64,000 nucleotides of DNA from Streptomyces sp. NBC_00353 (GCF_036108815.1 NZ_CP107985.1:3162001-3226000); one strand, 5' to 3'. Positions 55,139 to 63,023 are shown, counted from the first letter of the stretch. Program-made: numbers and translations. Notes: generated by a model from the letters alone, not told the origin.

Positions 55139-55155
55139 GACGGGGCTCCTTCAGC

Positions 55156-55198
55156 AGCGCGGGCGGCACCCCGGGATGTGAGGGGTGCCGCCCGCGCT
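55156..55198 (-). terminator. Very strong hairpin downstream of traB
   Basis: Perfect 17-bp arms (AGCGCGGGCGGCACCCC and complement) around nine bases, between the CTTGTC array and the DUF6251-like gene. Likely terminator of the traB operon. Confidence 0.8.
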
Positions 55199-55200
55199 GA

Positions 55201-55266
55201 CTTGTCGTGTCGCTTGTCGTCTGGCTTGTCGTGTGTCTTGTCGCTTGTCTTGTCTTGTCGCTTGTC
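55201..55266. repeat. CTTGTC/GACAAG direct-repeat array, candidate clt/TRS locus
   Basis: Eight CTTGTC copies start at 55201, 55213, 55225, 55237, 55244, 55249, 55254 and 55261: 12-bp spacing for the first four, then 5-7 bp. On the coding strand of traB this is a run of GACAAG. Streptomyces TraB proteins recognise short tandem repeats (TRS) in the clt locus, usually next to traB. The match is positional and structural; the repeat word differs from TRS sequences I remember. Confidence 0.6.
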
Positions 55267-55342
55267 GCCTTGCAGGTCATAAGCCGTTTCCGGCCCGCAA
55301 AGAGGCGCCCAAGACCCTTCTCGTGCCGGTGGCGACAGGCGC

Positions 55343-57427
55343 TCAGTCCTCGGTGGGGTTGTCGGGGGCGTGTTGGCGGTGGACGTAGCGGGCTTTCGTG
55401 CCGGTCCCGACGCGGACGGCAGTGCCGTCCGCAGTCCACGTCTTGAGCCAGCCGACCACCGTCTGCCGCGTCGTTCCGTACTCCTTGGCGAGTGCTCGGG
55501 CGATCGCCGAGGCACCGGTTCCCTCCGGTCCAGCGGAGAAGAGCAGGCCGAGTGCGACCTGCCGGGCGGCGTTGTCCTCGTTCTGGAGCGCGGACAGGTT
55601 CAGCCCGCCCGACGTCGGCTGCTCGGTGTTCGCACCGGGCTCGGCGAAGGTCGCGAACTCGGCATCGATCTGCTCGCGGAACTTGCGGGCGAGTGCTTCC
55701 TCAGCGGACTCCCGATCGCCCCGGAGCGCGGACAGGTTCAACCCACCAGTGCTGCCTGCCGTCTGCGCCGGGACGTCGGTGCCCGGAATATGAGTGGTGT
55801 CCCGCATCCAGGCCGTGCGCTCCGGATCCCACCGCGACGCGTAGGCGTCACCCGCGGCCTTGCGGGAGACGTCATCCAGGGTCGGGTGCATGTCGGAGGT
55901 GGCGATCACGATGTCGCGGATCTGGTTGGGCAGGATCCGCCAGTTCTTGAACAGGGCCGCCGCGGACTCCGGTGTGCCCATGAACCCAGCACCCTTGTAC
56001 GGGGCCTGATCCACGCGCAGGCCTCGGGAGCCGGGAAAGACTTTGCTCAGGTCCATCCCTTCGACTTCCCCACCGGTGAGGCAGACCCGGGCCTTGGCCT
56101 CGCGGCGGATCATCAGGTTTCCGAGGACGGATCCGGTGGCACCGAGCGCGGTCAGGACCGTGCGGATGCCCATGGCACGCAGCATCCGGATCACTTCCAG
56201 GATCTTCTTCGCGAGATCCTTCATGCTCCGGTCGGTGCTGGTCAGAATCTCTGCACCCTCGTCGACGACCAGCATGATCTGAGGAATCTTCGCGCTGATG
56301 GGGAGCTGGTCGGTGTTCCGCTCGGCCATGAGGTCCTGGTAGGCGACCTTGCGGCGCAGCCCGATCGCCAAGGCCGCGTCAAGCATCAGCACGGCTTCCT
56401 CGTATGTCGAGGCAAGCCAGTCGATGCCGGGCGTGACCCCGTCCACCGGGGCCCCGTTGGCGTCGAGGGCGGGCCGGACCCAGGGCAGGCCGGCGGATCC
56501 GGCGTTGAGGTCGATTACCCAGGTGAGCACGTCGGTGGTGCGGGCGAACCCGGCGAGGATGACGTGGACCATGTTGGTCTTGCCGGACCCGGTCGGGCCG
56601 ACGACCAGGGCGCACTGTTCGCGCAGGTAGACGCAGATCTCTTCGGCGTTGGTGCGGTAGCCCCACGGGATGCCGGTGTAGATCGACAGTGGCGTGTAGT
56701 CGGATGGGTAAGTGCGTTCCTCGGACAGGACGTTGACCGTGGTCACGTCGATCAGGACCCGGCCCTGGTGGATGCCCTGCGAGGCAACCGCAGTGCAGCC
56801 GTGCGGCAACCGGGCGTCGGCGGACAGGGCGGCGGAGTGCTGCGCGATCCGGTCGTAGGTGGTGCCACCGGAGGGGAGTTCCGCGTCGATGGTGAAGCCG
56901 GTGCCGGTCGGCCACATCTCCACCGCGACGACGCGCAGCGTGATGTTGCAGACCCGCTGCACCCGGTCCACCCACTCCGCGGCGATCGCACGCCGCTCGG
57001 CGGAGAGTTCGCGGGCGACCTGCCGCTCAGCCTGCGCGATGGCCTCCAACTCCCGTGCCTCTTCGTACAGAAGGGTGGAACGAGCCGCCGCGCCCATGCC
57101 CACACCGATGGTGGCGAGAGATCCGAGCGCGGCCCAAGTCAGGGGCCCGGTGGTCATGGCCCAGGTCGTCCATCCGGCGCCGATGAGCCAGGAAGCGGAC
57201 CGCGTGGCGATTGTCCTGCCCGACAGGCGTTCGCGAAGGCTGCTGATGGTGTGGCCGATGGCGCCGGCGGCGCCGACGGCGAGGGCCCAGCCGGGAGGCA
57301 TGCTGGTGGCGGCTCCGGTGGTGGCGACGGCGAGGCATCCGGTGGTGGCGGACAAGGCGCCGGTCACGGGTCCGTGACCGGCAGCCCAGTCCCACACCGG
57401 CCCCGTGGAGGCGGTGTTGGTGGTCAT
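55343..57427 (-). CDS. traB: FtsK/SpoIIIE-like conjugative DNA translocase TraB
   Basis: 694 residues. Two to four N-terminal helices (residues 25-115), then ALVVGPTGSGKTNMVHVILA (Walker A at about 276-284) and IPQIMLVVDEGAEILTS (Walker B near 381). This is the hexameric pump that moves double-stranded DNA in Streptomyces conjugation. The C-terminal part carries GGLNLSAL twice and ends in a winged helix (GASAIARALAKEYGTTRQTV), the domain TraB uses to read TRS repeats. Overlaps the preceding gene; ATG 57427 is chosen over an ATG at 57442 for spacing. Confidence 0.93.
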   Translation of the reverse strand: MTTNTASTGPVWDWAAGHGPVTGALSATTGCLAVATTGAATSMPPGWALAVGAAGAIGHTISSLRERLSGRTIATRSASWLIGAGWTTWAMTTGPLTWAALGSLATIGVGMGAAARSTLLYEEARELEAIAQAERQVARELSAERRAIAAEWVDRVQRVCNITLRVVAVEMWPTGTGFTIDAELPSGGTTYDRIAQHSAALSADARLPHGCTAVASQGIHQGRVLIDVTTVNVLSEERTYPSDYTPLSIYTGIPWGYRTNAEEICVYLREQCALVVGPTGSGKTNMVHVILAGFARTTDVLTWVIDLNAGSAGLPWVRPALDANGAPVDGVTPGIDWLASTYEEAVLMLDAALAIGLRRKVAYQDLMAERNTDQLPISAKIPQIMLVVDEGAEILTSTDRSMKDLAKKILEVIRMLRAMGIRTVLTALGATGSVLGNLMIRREAKARVCLTGGEVEGMDLSKVFPGSRGLRVDQAPYKGAGFMGTPESAAALFKNWRILPNQIRDIVIATSDMHPTLDDVSRKAAGDAYASRWDPERTAWMRDTTHIPGTDVPAQTAGSTGGLNLSALRGDRESAEEALARKFREQIDAEFATFAEPGANTEQPTSGGLNLSALQNEDNAARQVALGLLFSAGPEGTGASAIARALAKEYGTTRQTVVGWLKTWTADGTAVRVGTGTKARYVHRQHAPDNPTED

Positions 57428-57429
57428 GA

Positions 57430-58974
57430 TCAGACGTTCCATCCCTTCTCGGCCTCGGGCCCGTTGCGCGGGTCCTCATGGCGGGCGATGTCCTGCTCAT
57501 GGGACTGGCGGAACAGCGGGCCCATGTCCTCGGCGACCGCCACGGCCGACATGACGGCGCCGAAGATGTCGTTGAAGCCGTCCGCGACGTCCTTCTCCAG
57601 CGGGAACTCCGAATCGGCCCGCTCGGCAAGGACCTTCATCACGTTCGCCACGCACGTGAGCGCGGCCGGGAGCCCTTCGACCATGGCCAGGATCTCCATG
57701 GCGGACTCGGGGTCGTACTGCCCAGCTGCGGATTCCATCTCCGCCGCGTACTCCTCGAACCGGAAACCAGACACGTTCTCTCCCTCACTCGCACTGGTGG
57801 TGGGTGCTGCCGGCGTCGGGCCCATGGGCCGCTCCGCCATGTCGCCGACCTGTTCGGTGCTGTTGTCGGCCGCTTCCGTGTCGGCGGCGGCTTCGTCGTT
57901 CCGCAGGGCCGCGCGTATCGCGTCGTCCCGCTGGTGGCGCTGTTCCTCGGCGGTACGGGTCATGCGGGCGTAGAGGCGGCGGCCCGGATACATGAGCCAG
58001 GCCCAGCCGAGCTTCCGGCCCAGCGGGGTGGTGAGCATGCCGACCAGCCCCAACGCCCCGGCGAGCAGGGCGGCGCGCAGTCGGCGGCCCTGGAACCGGG
58101 CGGCCGACCGCCACAGCGCCTTACGTGCCTTCCTCCGGGCAGGGGCCTTGCGCACCGTGTCCCGCTGCCCGGCGACTCGGTCGGCTGCCCGTCGGTCCCG
58201 AGCGGCCCGGTTACGGTCGATCACCGCACCCTTGGCCGCACCGACCCGGCCCGCGGCCTTGCCCACGGACCGGCCGATCGGCCCCTTACGGGCCAGCGAT
58301 GCCGACCGTGCTGCTGTCTTGGCACCACGACGGGCATCCGCCACCGCACGCCGCGAACCAGCCGTCTCGGTCCGCCGTGCCGCCCGTGACGGGGCCGTCT
58401 GCCGGGCTGCCGCCCGCAGCGCTTTGACCTGTCCCGCACGCCCCAGGCCGTGCTGTCGAGTGGGCTTCCCGGGGGTGTGACCGGCGGCCTTCCCTGCCTG
58501 ATTGCCGGTGGTCTTGCGCTGGTGCGGCACGCTTCCGGTGGAACCAGTGCGCGAGGTGCCGCGACCTGCGTGCTTCGCGGATCGTCCGCTAGTTCCGCGG
58601 GAGACCGCGCCGTGCACACCGCCCGTTGCGCGGCCTGTCCGGCCGGGGCTGTGGGGGGTAGCGGCACGGTTGGTGCGGCCGGTGGCGTGCTTGCGGTGGG
58701 CCCGGTGGTTGCGGGTCGCGGCGGCGACACCGAGGACGCATGCGCCGGTCGCGGCGACCGCGGCAGCGATGGGTCCGCCGGCCAGAGCAGCCGCGGCCAG
58801 TGCCGTCACGGTGGAGTTGGCGCTGGTCATCACGATCGGGACCACAGGCCAACCGCCCGCCATGTGCTCCACGGTCACCTCGACCGGCGCCGGAGCCGGT
58901 GCGGGGTTGGCCTGGGGCGGTGTGGTCGGTGCGGGCGGGGTTTCGGCGATCGGTTCGGTGCTGAGTTCCGTCAT
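57430..58974 (-). CDS. Large basic membrane protein of the AICE transfer operon (spread-type)
   Basis: 514 residues. Pro/Ala-rich N-terminus, two helices (VTALAAAALAGGPIAAAVAA, CVLGVAAA), then about 200 residues extremely rich in Arg/Lys/Ala/Gly (RRAVADARRGAKTAARSASL). A third hydrophobic stretch follows (LLAGALGLVGMLTTPLG), then an acidic C-terminal domain (EYAAEMESAAGQYDPESAME). The basic region could bind DNA or membrane phospholipids. No known family recognised. Overlaps the RRQRL-type gene by four bases, and its stop abuts traB. Confidence 0.75.
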   Translation of the reverse strand: MTELSTEPIAETPPAPTTPPQANPAPAPAPVEVTVEHMAGGWPVVPIVMTSANSTVTALAAAALAGGPIAAAVAATGACVLGVAAATRNHRAHRKHATGRTNRAATPHSPGRTGRATGGVHGAVSRGTSGRSAKHAGRGTSRTGSTGSVPHQRKTTGNQAGKAAGHTPGKPTRQHGLGRAGQVKALRAAARQTAPSRAARRTETAGSRRAVADARRGAKTAARSASLARKGPIGRSVGKAAGRVGAAKGAVIDRNRAARDRRAADRVAGQRDTVRKAPARRKARKALWRSAARFQGRRLRAALLAGALGLVGMLTTPLGRKLGWAWLMYPGRRLYARMTRTAEEQRHQRDDAIRAALRNDEAAADTEAADNSTEQVGDMAERPMGPTPAAPTTSASEGENVSGFRFEEYAAEMESAAGQYDPESAMEILAMVEGLPAALTCVANVMKVLAERADSEFPLEKDVADGFNDIFGAVMSAVAVAEDMGPLFRQSHEQDIARHEDPRNGPEAEKGWNV

Positions 58975-59309
58975 GCTGAACGCTCCCTTCGGATGTCATC
59001 GCAGGTGACGCACATGCCGAGAGAGCGCGGGATGCAGTACCCGGCGTCACGGCGGCAGTTGGGGCAGGTCCGGCGGGCTTGCATCGCCTTGACGAGCGAG
59101 GCAGCGCGGCCGGGGGTCATCGGCCGTACGGGCTTGGCGTGGTCGATGCGGTAGAGGTAGGCGACCAGCGGGCCGCGGCGACGACGGGGCCTCTGGAGTT
59201 CCGCGGCGACGTCCTGTCCGCCGGGGCGCAGCCCCATCTCGCGCAGCTGCCGGCGGGTGGCCAGACCTTCCGGGGCCATGCGCCATCGGTAGTCGGGGAC
59301 GGTGGCCAT
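58971..59309 (-). CDS. RRQRL-motif zinc-binding protein
   Basis: 112 residues. TRRQLREMGLRPGGQDV is the RRQRL-like motif, and RRTCPNCRRDAGYCIPRSLG with MCVTCDDIR gives a CxxC...C...CxxC zinc ribbon. Such proteins are typical of Streptomyces AICE/plasmid transfer operons. Overlaps its upstream neighbour by one base and the next gene by four. Confidence 0.82.
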   Translation of the reverse strand: MATVPDYRWRMAPEGLATRRQLREMGLRPGGQDVAAELQRPRRRRGPLVAYLYRIDHAKPVRPMTPGRAASLVKAMQARRTCPNCRRDAGYCIPRSLGMCVTCDDIRRERSA

Positions 59310-60187
59310 CAGAGCGCCGCCCCCGTGGTCTCGGGCACCGGAACGAGGTGCGGCCGGCGGGTCACGCCGTCCTCTTCGAGCTGCTTGTAGACCTTGTGGA
59401 CGTAGGAGGTGGAACGGGTGGAACGGACCGCCGCGGCAGGGATGGTGACGCCTTCCACCCAGCACTCCCGGATGATCCGGGCAGCCTCATCGGCCGGCAG
59501 CTTCACCGCCTCCCGGCCGTTGCCGCCGCCCTGGGTGGAAGCGGGGGGAACGGTGAGGGGGAACGCCCGGTGTCCACCGCAGATGACCAAGGGCGACGCC
59601 TTCCGACCGGCCAGCGCCGGCGAGGCCGGGGCGGTGAGGGCGGGCGGGGTGGATGCCGGGGTGGAAGCGGGGTGGACGGGCGGGGCTTCCACCCGTTCCA
59701 CCACGGCATCCACCTGATCACGCAGGACCGCGATTCGATCAAGGATCGCGCGACGGTAGAACGTGATCGCCTCAGCGAGAACGATCAACAGGACTGGTGG
59801 AATCGAGTGGAGGACGAGACCGGCCGGGTCCACTTCCCGCGGGACACCAAAGGCGGTGCCCGCGGGCCAGAGGGAGGCCCAGCAGTTCATCAACCACGTG
59901 CCCAGTCCCGCGAACCAGCGGAGTCCGGTGGCCCAGCCGGAGGGCTGCACCCCGTGTTCGGACAGTCGGCCGTCCACGATCAGGACCGCCCCGAGGGCGA
60001 CGGCGACCATGGGGTCGAGCAGCCAGGCAATCCAGACGCTGATGTGGTGGTCGATCGCGAACAGCGTCACGTTCGTCGCGGTGAACGCGAGCGCGACCAC
60101 CGCGACCGCCACGAGCACCTTCGTCAGGCCCGATTGCAACCCCTGCAGCGCGGTGATCTGCTCGACCGCGCTCGTCTTACGCCTCAT
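59309..60187 (-). CDS. DUF2637 membrane protein, SpdB-like
   Basis: 292 residues. Four hydrophobic helices in the first 150 residues (VLVAVAVVALAFTATNVTLF, VWIAWLLDPMVAVALGAVLI, LGTWLMNCWASLW, IPPVLLIVLAEAITFYRRAI). A Pro/Ala linker follows and a C-terminal HTH-like end (ADEAARIIRECWVEGVTIPA, STSYVHKVYKQLEEDGV). DUF2637 proteins are the SpdB-type spread determinants. ATG 60187 is preceded by GGAGGCGGGG. Confidence 0.85.
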   Translation of the reverse strand: MRRKTSAVEQITALQGLQSGLTKVLVAVAVVALAFTATNVTLFAIDHHISVWIAWLLDPMVAVALGAVLIVDGRLSEHGVQPSGWATGLRWFAGLGTWLMNCWASLWPAGTAFGVPREVDPAGLVLHSIPPVLLIVLAEAITFYRRAILDRIAVLRDQVDAVVERVEAPPVHPASTPASTPPALTAPASPALAGRKASPLVICGGHRAFPLTVPPASTQGGGNGREAVKLPADEAARIIRECWVEGVTIPAAAVRSTRSTSYVHKVYKQLEEDGVTRRPHLVPVPETTGAAL

Positions 60188-60389
60188 CGCGGCCCCCGCC
60201 TCCATCACGGAATCGGTGCGCCCGGTGCAGGGCCATCAGGTGGAAGCAGCCGACGGCGACGAGCAGATTCCACAGGAACCGGGCCCACGGCGGCAGCGGC
60301 GCCAGCCACGACAGGACGCATGTCGCGACCAGCAGAGCCCCGCCGTGACGCAGCCACCACACCCACAGGGCGGACTGCGGGGCGCTCAT
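60177..60389 (-). CDS. Small membrane protein of the transfer operon
   Basis: 70 residues, two hydrophobic helices (GGALLVATCVLSWLAPL, FLWNLLVAVGCFHLMAL). Sits between and overlaps its neighbours in the spd operon. Likely a small Spd protein; unnamed family. Confidence 0.75.
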   Translation of the reverse strand: MSAPQSALWVWWLRHGGALLVATCVLSWLAPLPPWARFLWNLLVAVGCFHLMALHRAHRFRDGGGGRDEA

Positions 60390-60694
60390 GCGGCGACCGC
60401 CGTACGAGCGGTGCAGCCCTTCGCCGGGCGGCGGACCGCACGGCGCGGACGCCGGCCAGACGGGCGCGGCTGCTTCAGCGGGAGCGTCCGCAGCAGGCTC
60501 TCCGCATACGCCGCGGTCTCCGGGTCGCTCTCGCGCAGCTCTACGAGCACCTCATGGGCAACGTCCAGGCGGGCCGCCCGGTCCATCGCGGACTCCGCGG
60601 GCGAACCGGTGAACAGCTCCAGATCGATCCCCAGCGCCAGCTCAGCGAACTCGGTCGCGGTAACAGCTTCGTGACCAGCAACGATGGTCTTCAT
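60386..60694 (-). CDS. Hypothetical protein, first gene of the transfer operon
   Basis: 102 residues. Acidic helical N-terminal part (TATEFAELALGIDLELFTGS) and a very basic C-terminus (PRPSGRRPRRAVRRPAKGC). A GAGGAG ribosome-binding site precedes ATG 60694. Preceded by a long untranslated leader with hairpins and an rRNA-leader-like element. Confidence 0.75.
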   Translation of the reverse strand: MKTIVAGHEAVTATEFAELALGIDLELFTGSPAESAMDRAARLDVAHEVLVELRESDPETAAYAESLLRTLPLKQPRPSGRRPRRAVRRPAKGCTARTAVAA

Positions 60695-60730
60695 GGGTCG
60701 TTGTCTCCTCACAGTGGGACGGCCCAAACA

Positions 60731-60760
60731 GCGGCCCCGGTGTTCGAGCACCGGGGCCGC
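60731..60760 (-). terminator. Leader hairpin 2 upstream of the transfer operon
   Basis: GCGGCCCCGGTG and its perfect complement around six bases. On the minus strand it lies between the divergent promoter region and the first transfer gene, so it would stop transcripts unless overridden. Confidence 0.7.
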
Positions 60761-60809
60761 ACGCCGTCTACGGGATGAAGCAGGAAAGACGCTCTCCGGC
60801 TCCCCTCAG

Positions 60810-60844
60810 CCCCGCCCGTACGACCAGTGGTCGGACGGGCGGGG
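60810..60844 (-). terminator. Leader hairpin 1 upstream of the transfer operon
   Basis: CCCCGCCCGTACGACC pairs with GGTCGGACGGGCGGGG (one mismatch) around AGT. Like hairpin 2 it lies inside the leader of the minus-strand operon. Confidence 0.7.
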
Positions 60845-60946
60845 GAGGCAACCAGCCGCAGCGAGGACGCAGCGGAGTGATCGAGCTGCGCGGACCTGTG
60901 CCGCGCCGGCCGCCTTACCGAGGAGGCGGCTGCCTCAAATACGAAT

Positions 60947-60978
60947 CGCTGTTGAGTTCTCAAGGAGCAGTCGCTTCC
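60947..60978 (-). promoter_or_regulatory. rRNA-operon-leader-like (boxA/nut) element
   Basis: Read on the minus strand, this contains GGAAGCG, then CTCCTTGAGAACTCAACAGC. It is nearly the same as the stretch just before 16S rRNA in Streptomyces rrn operons (…GGAAGCGTCCGTTCCTTGAGAACTCAACAGCG…, from memory). That rrn segment includes the antitermination/processing signals. No rRNA follows here; instead two strong hairpins and then the transfer operon. Confidence 0.7.
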
Positions 60979-61042
60979 TTCGAGCCGTTTCACGGGCTCT
61001 CCGGGCGCCAAGAGCAGCCCAAAGTAGACCCCTCTTCGCTCG

Positions 61043-61112
61043 CAGTCCCAGGACTGCTGCTCTAAGATGACAATGGCGCACAGTCCCAGGACTGTCAACA
61101 GTCCTGGGACTG
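61043..61112. promoter_or_regulatory. Three palindromic operators for the GntR repressor
   Basis: CAGTCCCAGGACTG at 61043-61056 and 61081-61094, and CAGTCCTGGGACTG at 61099-61112. They lie between the divergent GntR gene and transfer operon, ending 31 bp before the GntR start. Fits KorSA-like control of pSAM2-type elements. Confidence 0.85.
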
Positions 61113-61143
61113 TGTTTCACTGGCTCCATAGAGAGGAGTTCGC

Positions 61144-61932
61144 GTGGCAGCGAAATGGCGGGAACTGGCGGACAAGCTGGCTGAGCGAATCAAGGCGGGC
61201 GAATACGCCCCTGGCCAGCAGTTGCCGCACATCCGTGACCTGGTCGAAGGAGGTGAAGGCTCGAAGTCCACGGTTCACGCGGCCTACAAGGCGCTAGAAG
61301 CCGAGGGGCTGGTGACCTCATCCCGAGGTCACGGCACTGTCGTACGCCAGCAGGCGCCGCTCAAGCGGCTCGGTATCGCCCGGTACGACAAGGCGAAGTG
61401 GCGGGACGGGGACGAGGTCGCGTTCATCGCCGACCGTGTCGCCTCGGGGCGGGCATATAAGCGTGGCGAGCAGACACAAAGCGTCAGCCGCGTAACGGCG
61501 ACGCCCCTGGTCGCAGCGGCTCACGGTCTGCCAGAGGGCTCCGATGTGTACGCGCGGGCTCGGCTCGTGAAGGAGGGGGATCAACCGACCCACACCCTCA
61601 CGAGCTACTACCGGCCCGAGCATGTCGAGGGGACGCGGATTGTCGACCCGACGCCGGGGCCCGCTGGCCGCGGCGGTGGTTTCCGTGTGCTGTATGACGC
61701 GGGCTACGAGATCGACCACATGCGCGAGGAGCTGTTCGCGAGAGTCGCGTCGCCCGAGGAGGCGGCATTGCTCCAGCTGTCGTCAGGGGAGTGGGTCGTA
61801 GAACTTCATCGCACTACGTACACCGCCGATGGCACGGTCGTTGAGTTCGCCGTCGGTGTCCATGCGGCAAGCCGCTTCGCGTGGGCGTACGACTTCAAAG
61901 TTCCCGACTCGGCACGTGAGGCGGCCCAGTGA
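61144..61932 (+). CDS. GntR/HutC-type repressor (KorSA-like)
   Basis: 262 residues. N-terminal GntR winged helix (RIKAGEYAPGQQLPHIRDLV, STVHAAYKALEAEGLVTSSR), C-terminal UTRA-type domain (VTATPLVAAAHGLPEGSDVY, ASPEEAALLQLSSGEWVVEL). By position and operators it is the master repressor of the AICE, analogous to KorSA. GTG 61144 follows GAGAGGAG. It overlaps the next gene by four bases. Confidence 0.9.
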   Translation: MAAKWRELADKLAERIKAGEYAPGQQLPHIRDLVEGGEGSKSTVHAAYKALEAEGLVTSSRGHGTVVRQQAPLKRLGIARYDKAKWRDGDEVAFIADRVASGRAYKRGEQTQSVSRVTATPLVAAAHGLPEGSDVYARARLVKEGDQPTHTLTSYYRPEHVEGTRIVDPTPGPAGRGGGFRVLYDAGYEIDHMREELFARVASPEEAALLQLSSGEWVVELHRTTYTADGTVVEFAVGVHAASRFAWAYDFKVPDSAREAAQ

Positions 61933-62582
61933 TCTCGGTACAGGCATGGTCCGATGCCCAACGGCTCTGGGACTTCCAGCAGATGCACCACGAGCCGCGT
62001 CCCTGCTCGGTGGGCATCGGACTAGGCAGCCACGACTTGGGCGTGGCCGATGTGACGGTGGACCTATACCGGCGCGGCATGATGCCGCTCATCGTCTTCA
62101 CTGGCGCGACGAGCCGCACTACGCGTGAGCGGATGCCCAGAGGGGAGGCGGAGCACTACCGGGAGCGGGCACTGGAGCTGGGCGTGCCAGCTGACGCCGT
62201 ACTTGTCGAACCGAATGCGCGCAACACCGGCGAGAACATCCGCTTTTCGCGCTCGCTGCTCGCGGAACGCGGGGTCAACGTCTCGTCCGTCCTGCTCGTC
62301 AGCAAGCCCTACGAGGAACGGAGGGCTCACGCGACCGCGCGCAAGCTCTGGCCGGAAGCCGAGATCGTCAGCGCGTCCGCCCCCATGACGCTCACGGAGT
62401 ACGTGGACTCGATTCAGGATGCACGGCTGGTGCTGGACATGCTCGTGGGAGCCCAGCAGCGTCTGCTCATCTACCCAGAGCAAGGATTCATGATCCATCA
62501 GGAAATTCCTGAGTCCGTCGCCGTGGCCTACGATCGCCTTCGTAGTGGTGGGTTCACGAGCCGACTCGTCCCCACGTTGTGA
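61929..62582 (+). CDS. YdcF family (DUF218) protein
   Basis: 217 residues. GIGLGSHDLGVADVTVDLYR, the strand-loop VEPNARNTGENIRFSRSLL, and VLLVSKPYEERRAHATARKL match the DUF218/YdcF fold, often binding nucleotides or modifying envelope precursors. In AICEs a YdcF or Nudix gene commonly follows the GntR repressor. The N-terminal GTG overlaps the repressor stop. Confidence 0.85.
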   Translation: MISVQAWSDAQRLWDFQQMHHEPRPCSVGIGLGSHDLGVADVTVDLYRRGMMPLIVFTGATSRTTRERMPRGEAEHYRERALELGVPADAVLVEPNARNTGENIRFSRSLLAERGVNVSSVLLVSKPYEERRAHATARKLWPEAEIVSASAPMTLTEYVDSIQDARLVLDMLVGAQQRLLIYPEQGFMIHQEIPESVAVAYDRLRSGGFTSRLVPTL

Positions 62583-62712
62583 CCGGGCTCGCGGCCACGC
62601 TCGGAGTTGTCGACGGTGCGGTGAGAGTCTTCCTACTTCATCAAGGCTCCTCGCTCAGCTCGTCGCGCGCTCCCCGGCTCACCGCCGGGGCCCTGCGCTC
62701 CTGTCTCCGCCC

Positions 62713-62752
62713 CGCTCTAGGCCCCGGCTACGCCGGTCGCGCAACTAGAGCG
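62713..62752. repeat. Nested hairpin after the YdcF-like gene
   Basis: CGCTCTAG (62713-62720) and CTAGAGCG (62745-62752) enclose an inner CCGGC-TAC-GCCGG-type stem near 62724-62736. A further CCGGAG/CTCCGG pair lies at 62784-62799. The region 62583-63059 contains no gene I can support. Confidence 0.5.
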
Positions 62753-62873
62753 AGAGAGCCTTACCGAGGGGAAACGGGAGGCACCGGAGTTGCCTCCGGC
62801 GGGGGCGCTCACACTCCGGGATGGACGGGGCGCCGTTCGCGAGTGCCGGCCGGAGCGTGGCGAGCGTCCGTGG

Positions 62874-63023
62874 GCTCCCATCCCGACCACCTTCGACCCA
62901 GGCAGAGCCGAGCAGACGCGGCCCATGGCGTCCAGGCCGTTCGTACAGTGGCGCGCTCCACCTGGACGCCATGAACCACGCCCGCTCCACGGTGTGTGGG
63001 CTGAAGGCGGACGGGATGGGAGC
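62874..63023. repeat. Large imperfect inverted repeat between convergent genes
   Basis: Outer arms GCTCCCATCCCG (62874-62885) and complement (63012-63023); inner arms CATGGCGTCCAGG (62924-62936) and complement (62961-62973). The intervening 38 and 39 bases are also diverged inverted copies, sharing CCTTC and other words. The whole 150 bp is therefore one degenerate palindrome of about 63-bp arms around a 24-base centre. Confidence 0.75.

Larger units (their letters stand above)
48563..62582. mobile_element. Integrated AICE (actinomycete integrative and conjugative element); right end undetermined
   Basis: Contains the full module set expected of an AICE: tyrosine integrase and excisionase, replication genes (Rep ATPase, prim-pol), FtsK-like TraB, several Spd-type small proteins, and a GntR repressor with operators. 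It starts at the 5' edge of the MazG-like gene; no tRNA gene flanks it. I found no copy of the int-mazG junction up to base 64000. The right end may lie at the inverted repeats after 62582 or beyond the window, with the Shedu-like gene as cargo. Confidence 0.88.

Noticed and set aside
62760..62785. CGAGGGGAAA near 62765 as a possible attR copy of the mazG upstream region
   Set aside because: Only ten bases match and they cover a ribosome-binding-site-like word; flanking bases differ, so it is not evidence of an attachment site.
62579..62974. Possible small gene coupled (GTGA) to the YdcF-like gene
   Set aside because: After the first 20 residues the translation is Arg/Gly-rich and runs through hairpins and the large inverted repeat, so the region is more likely non-coding.
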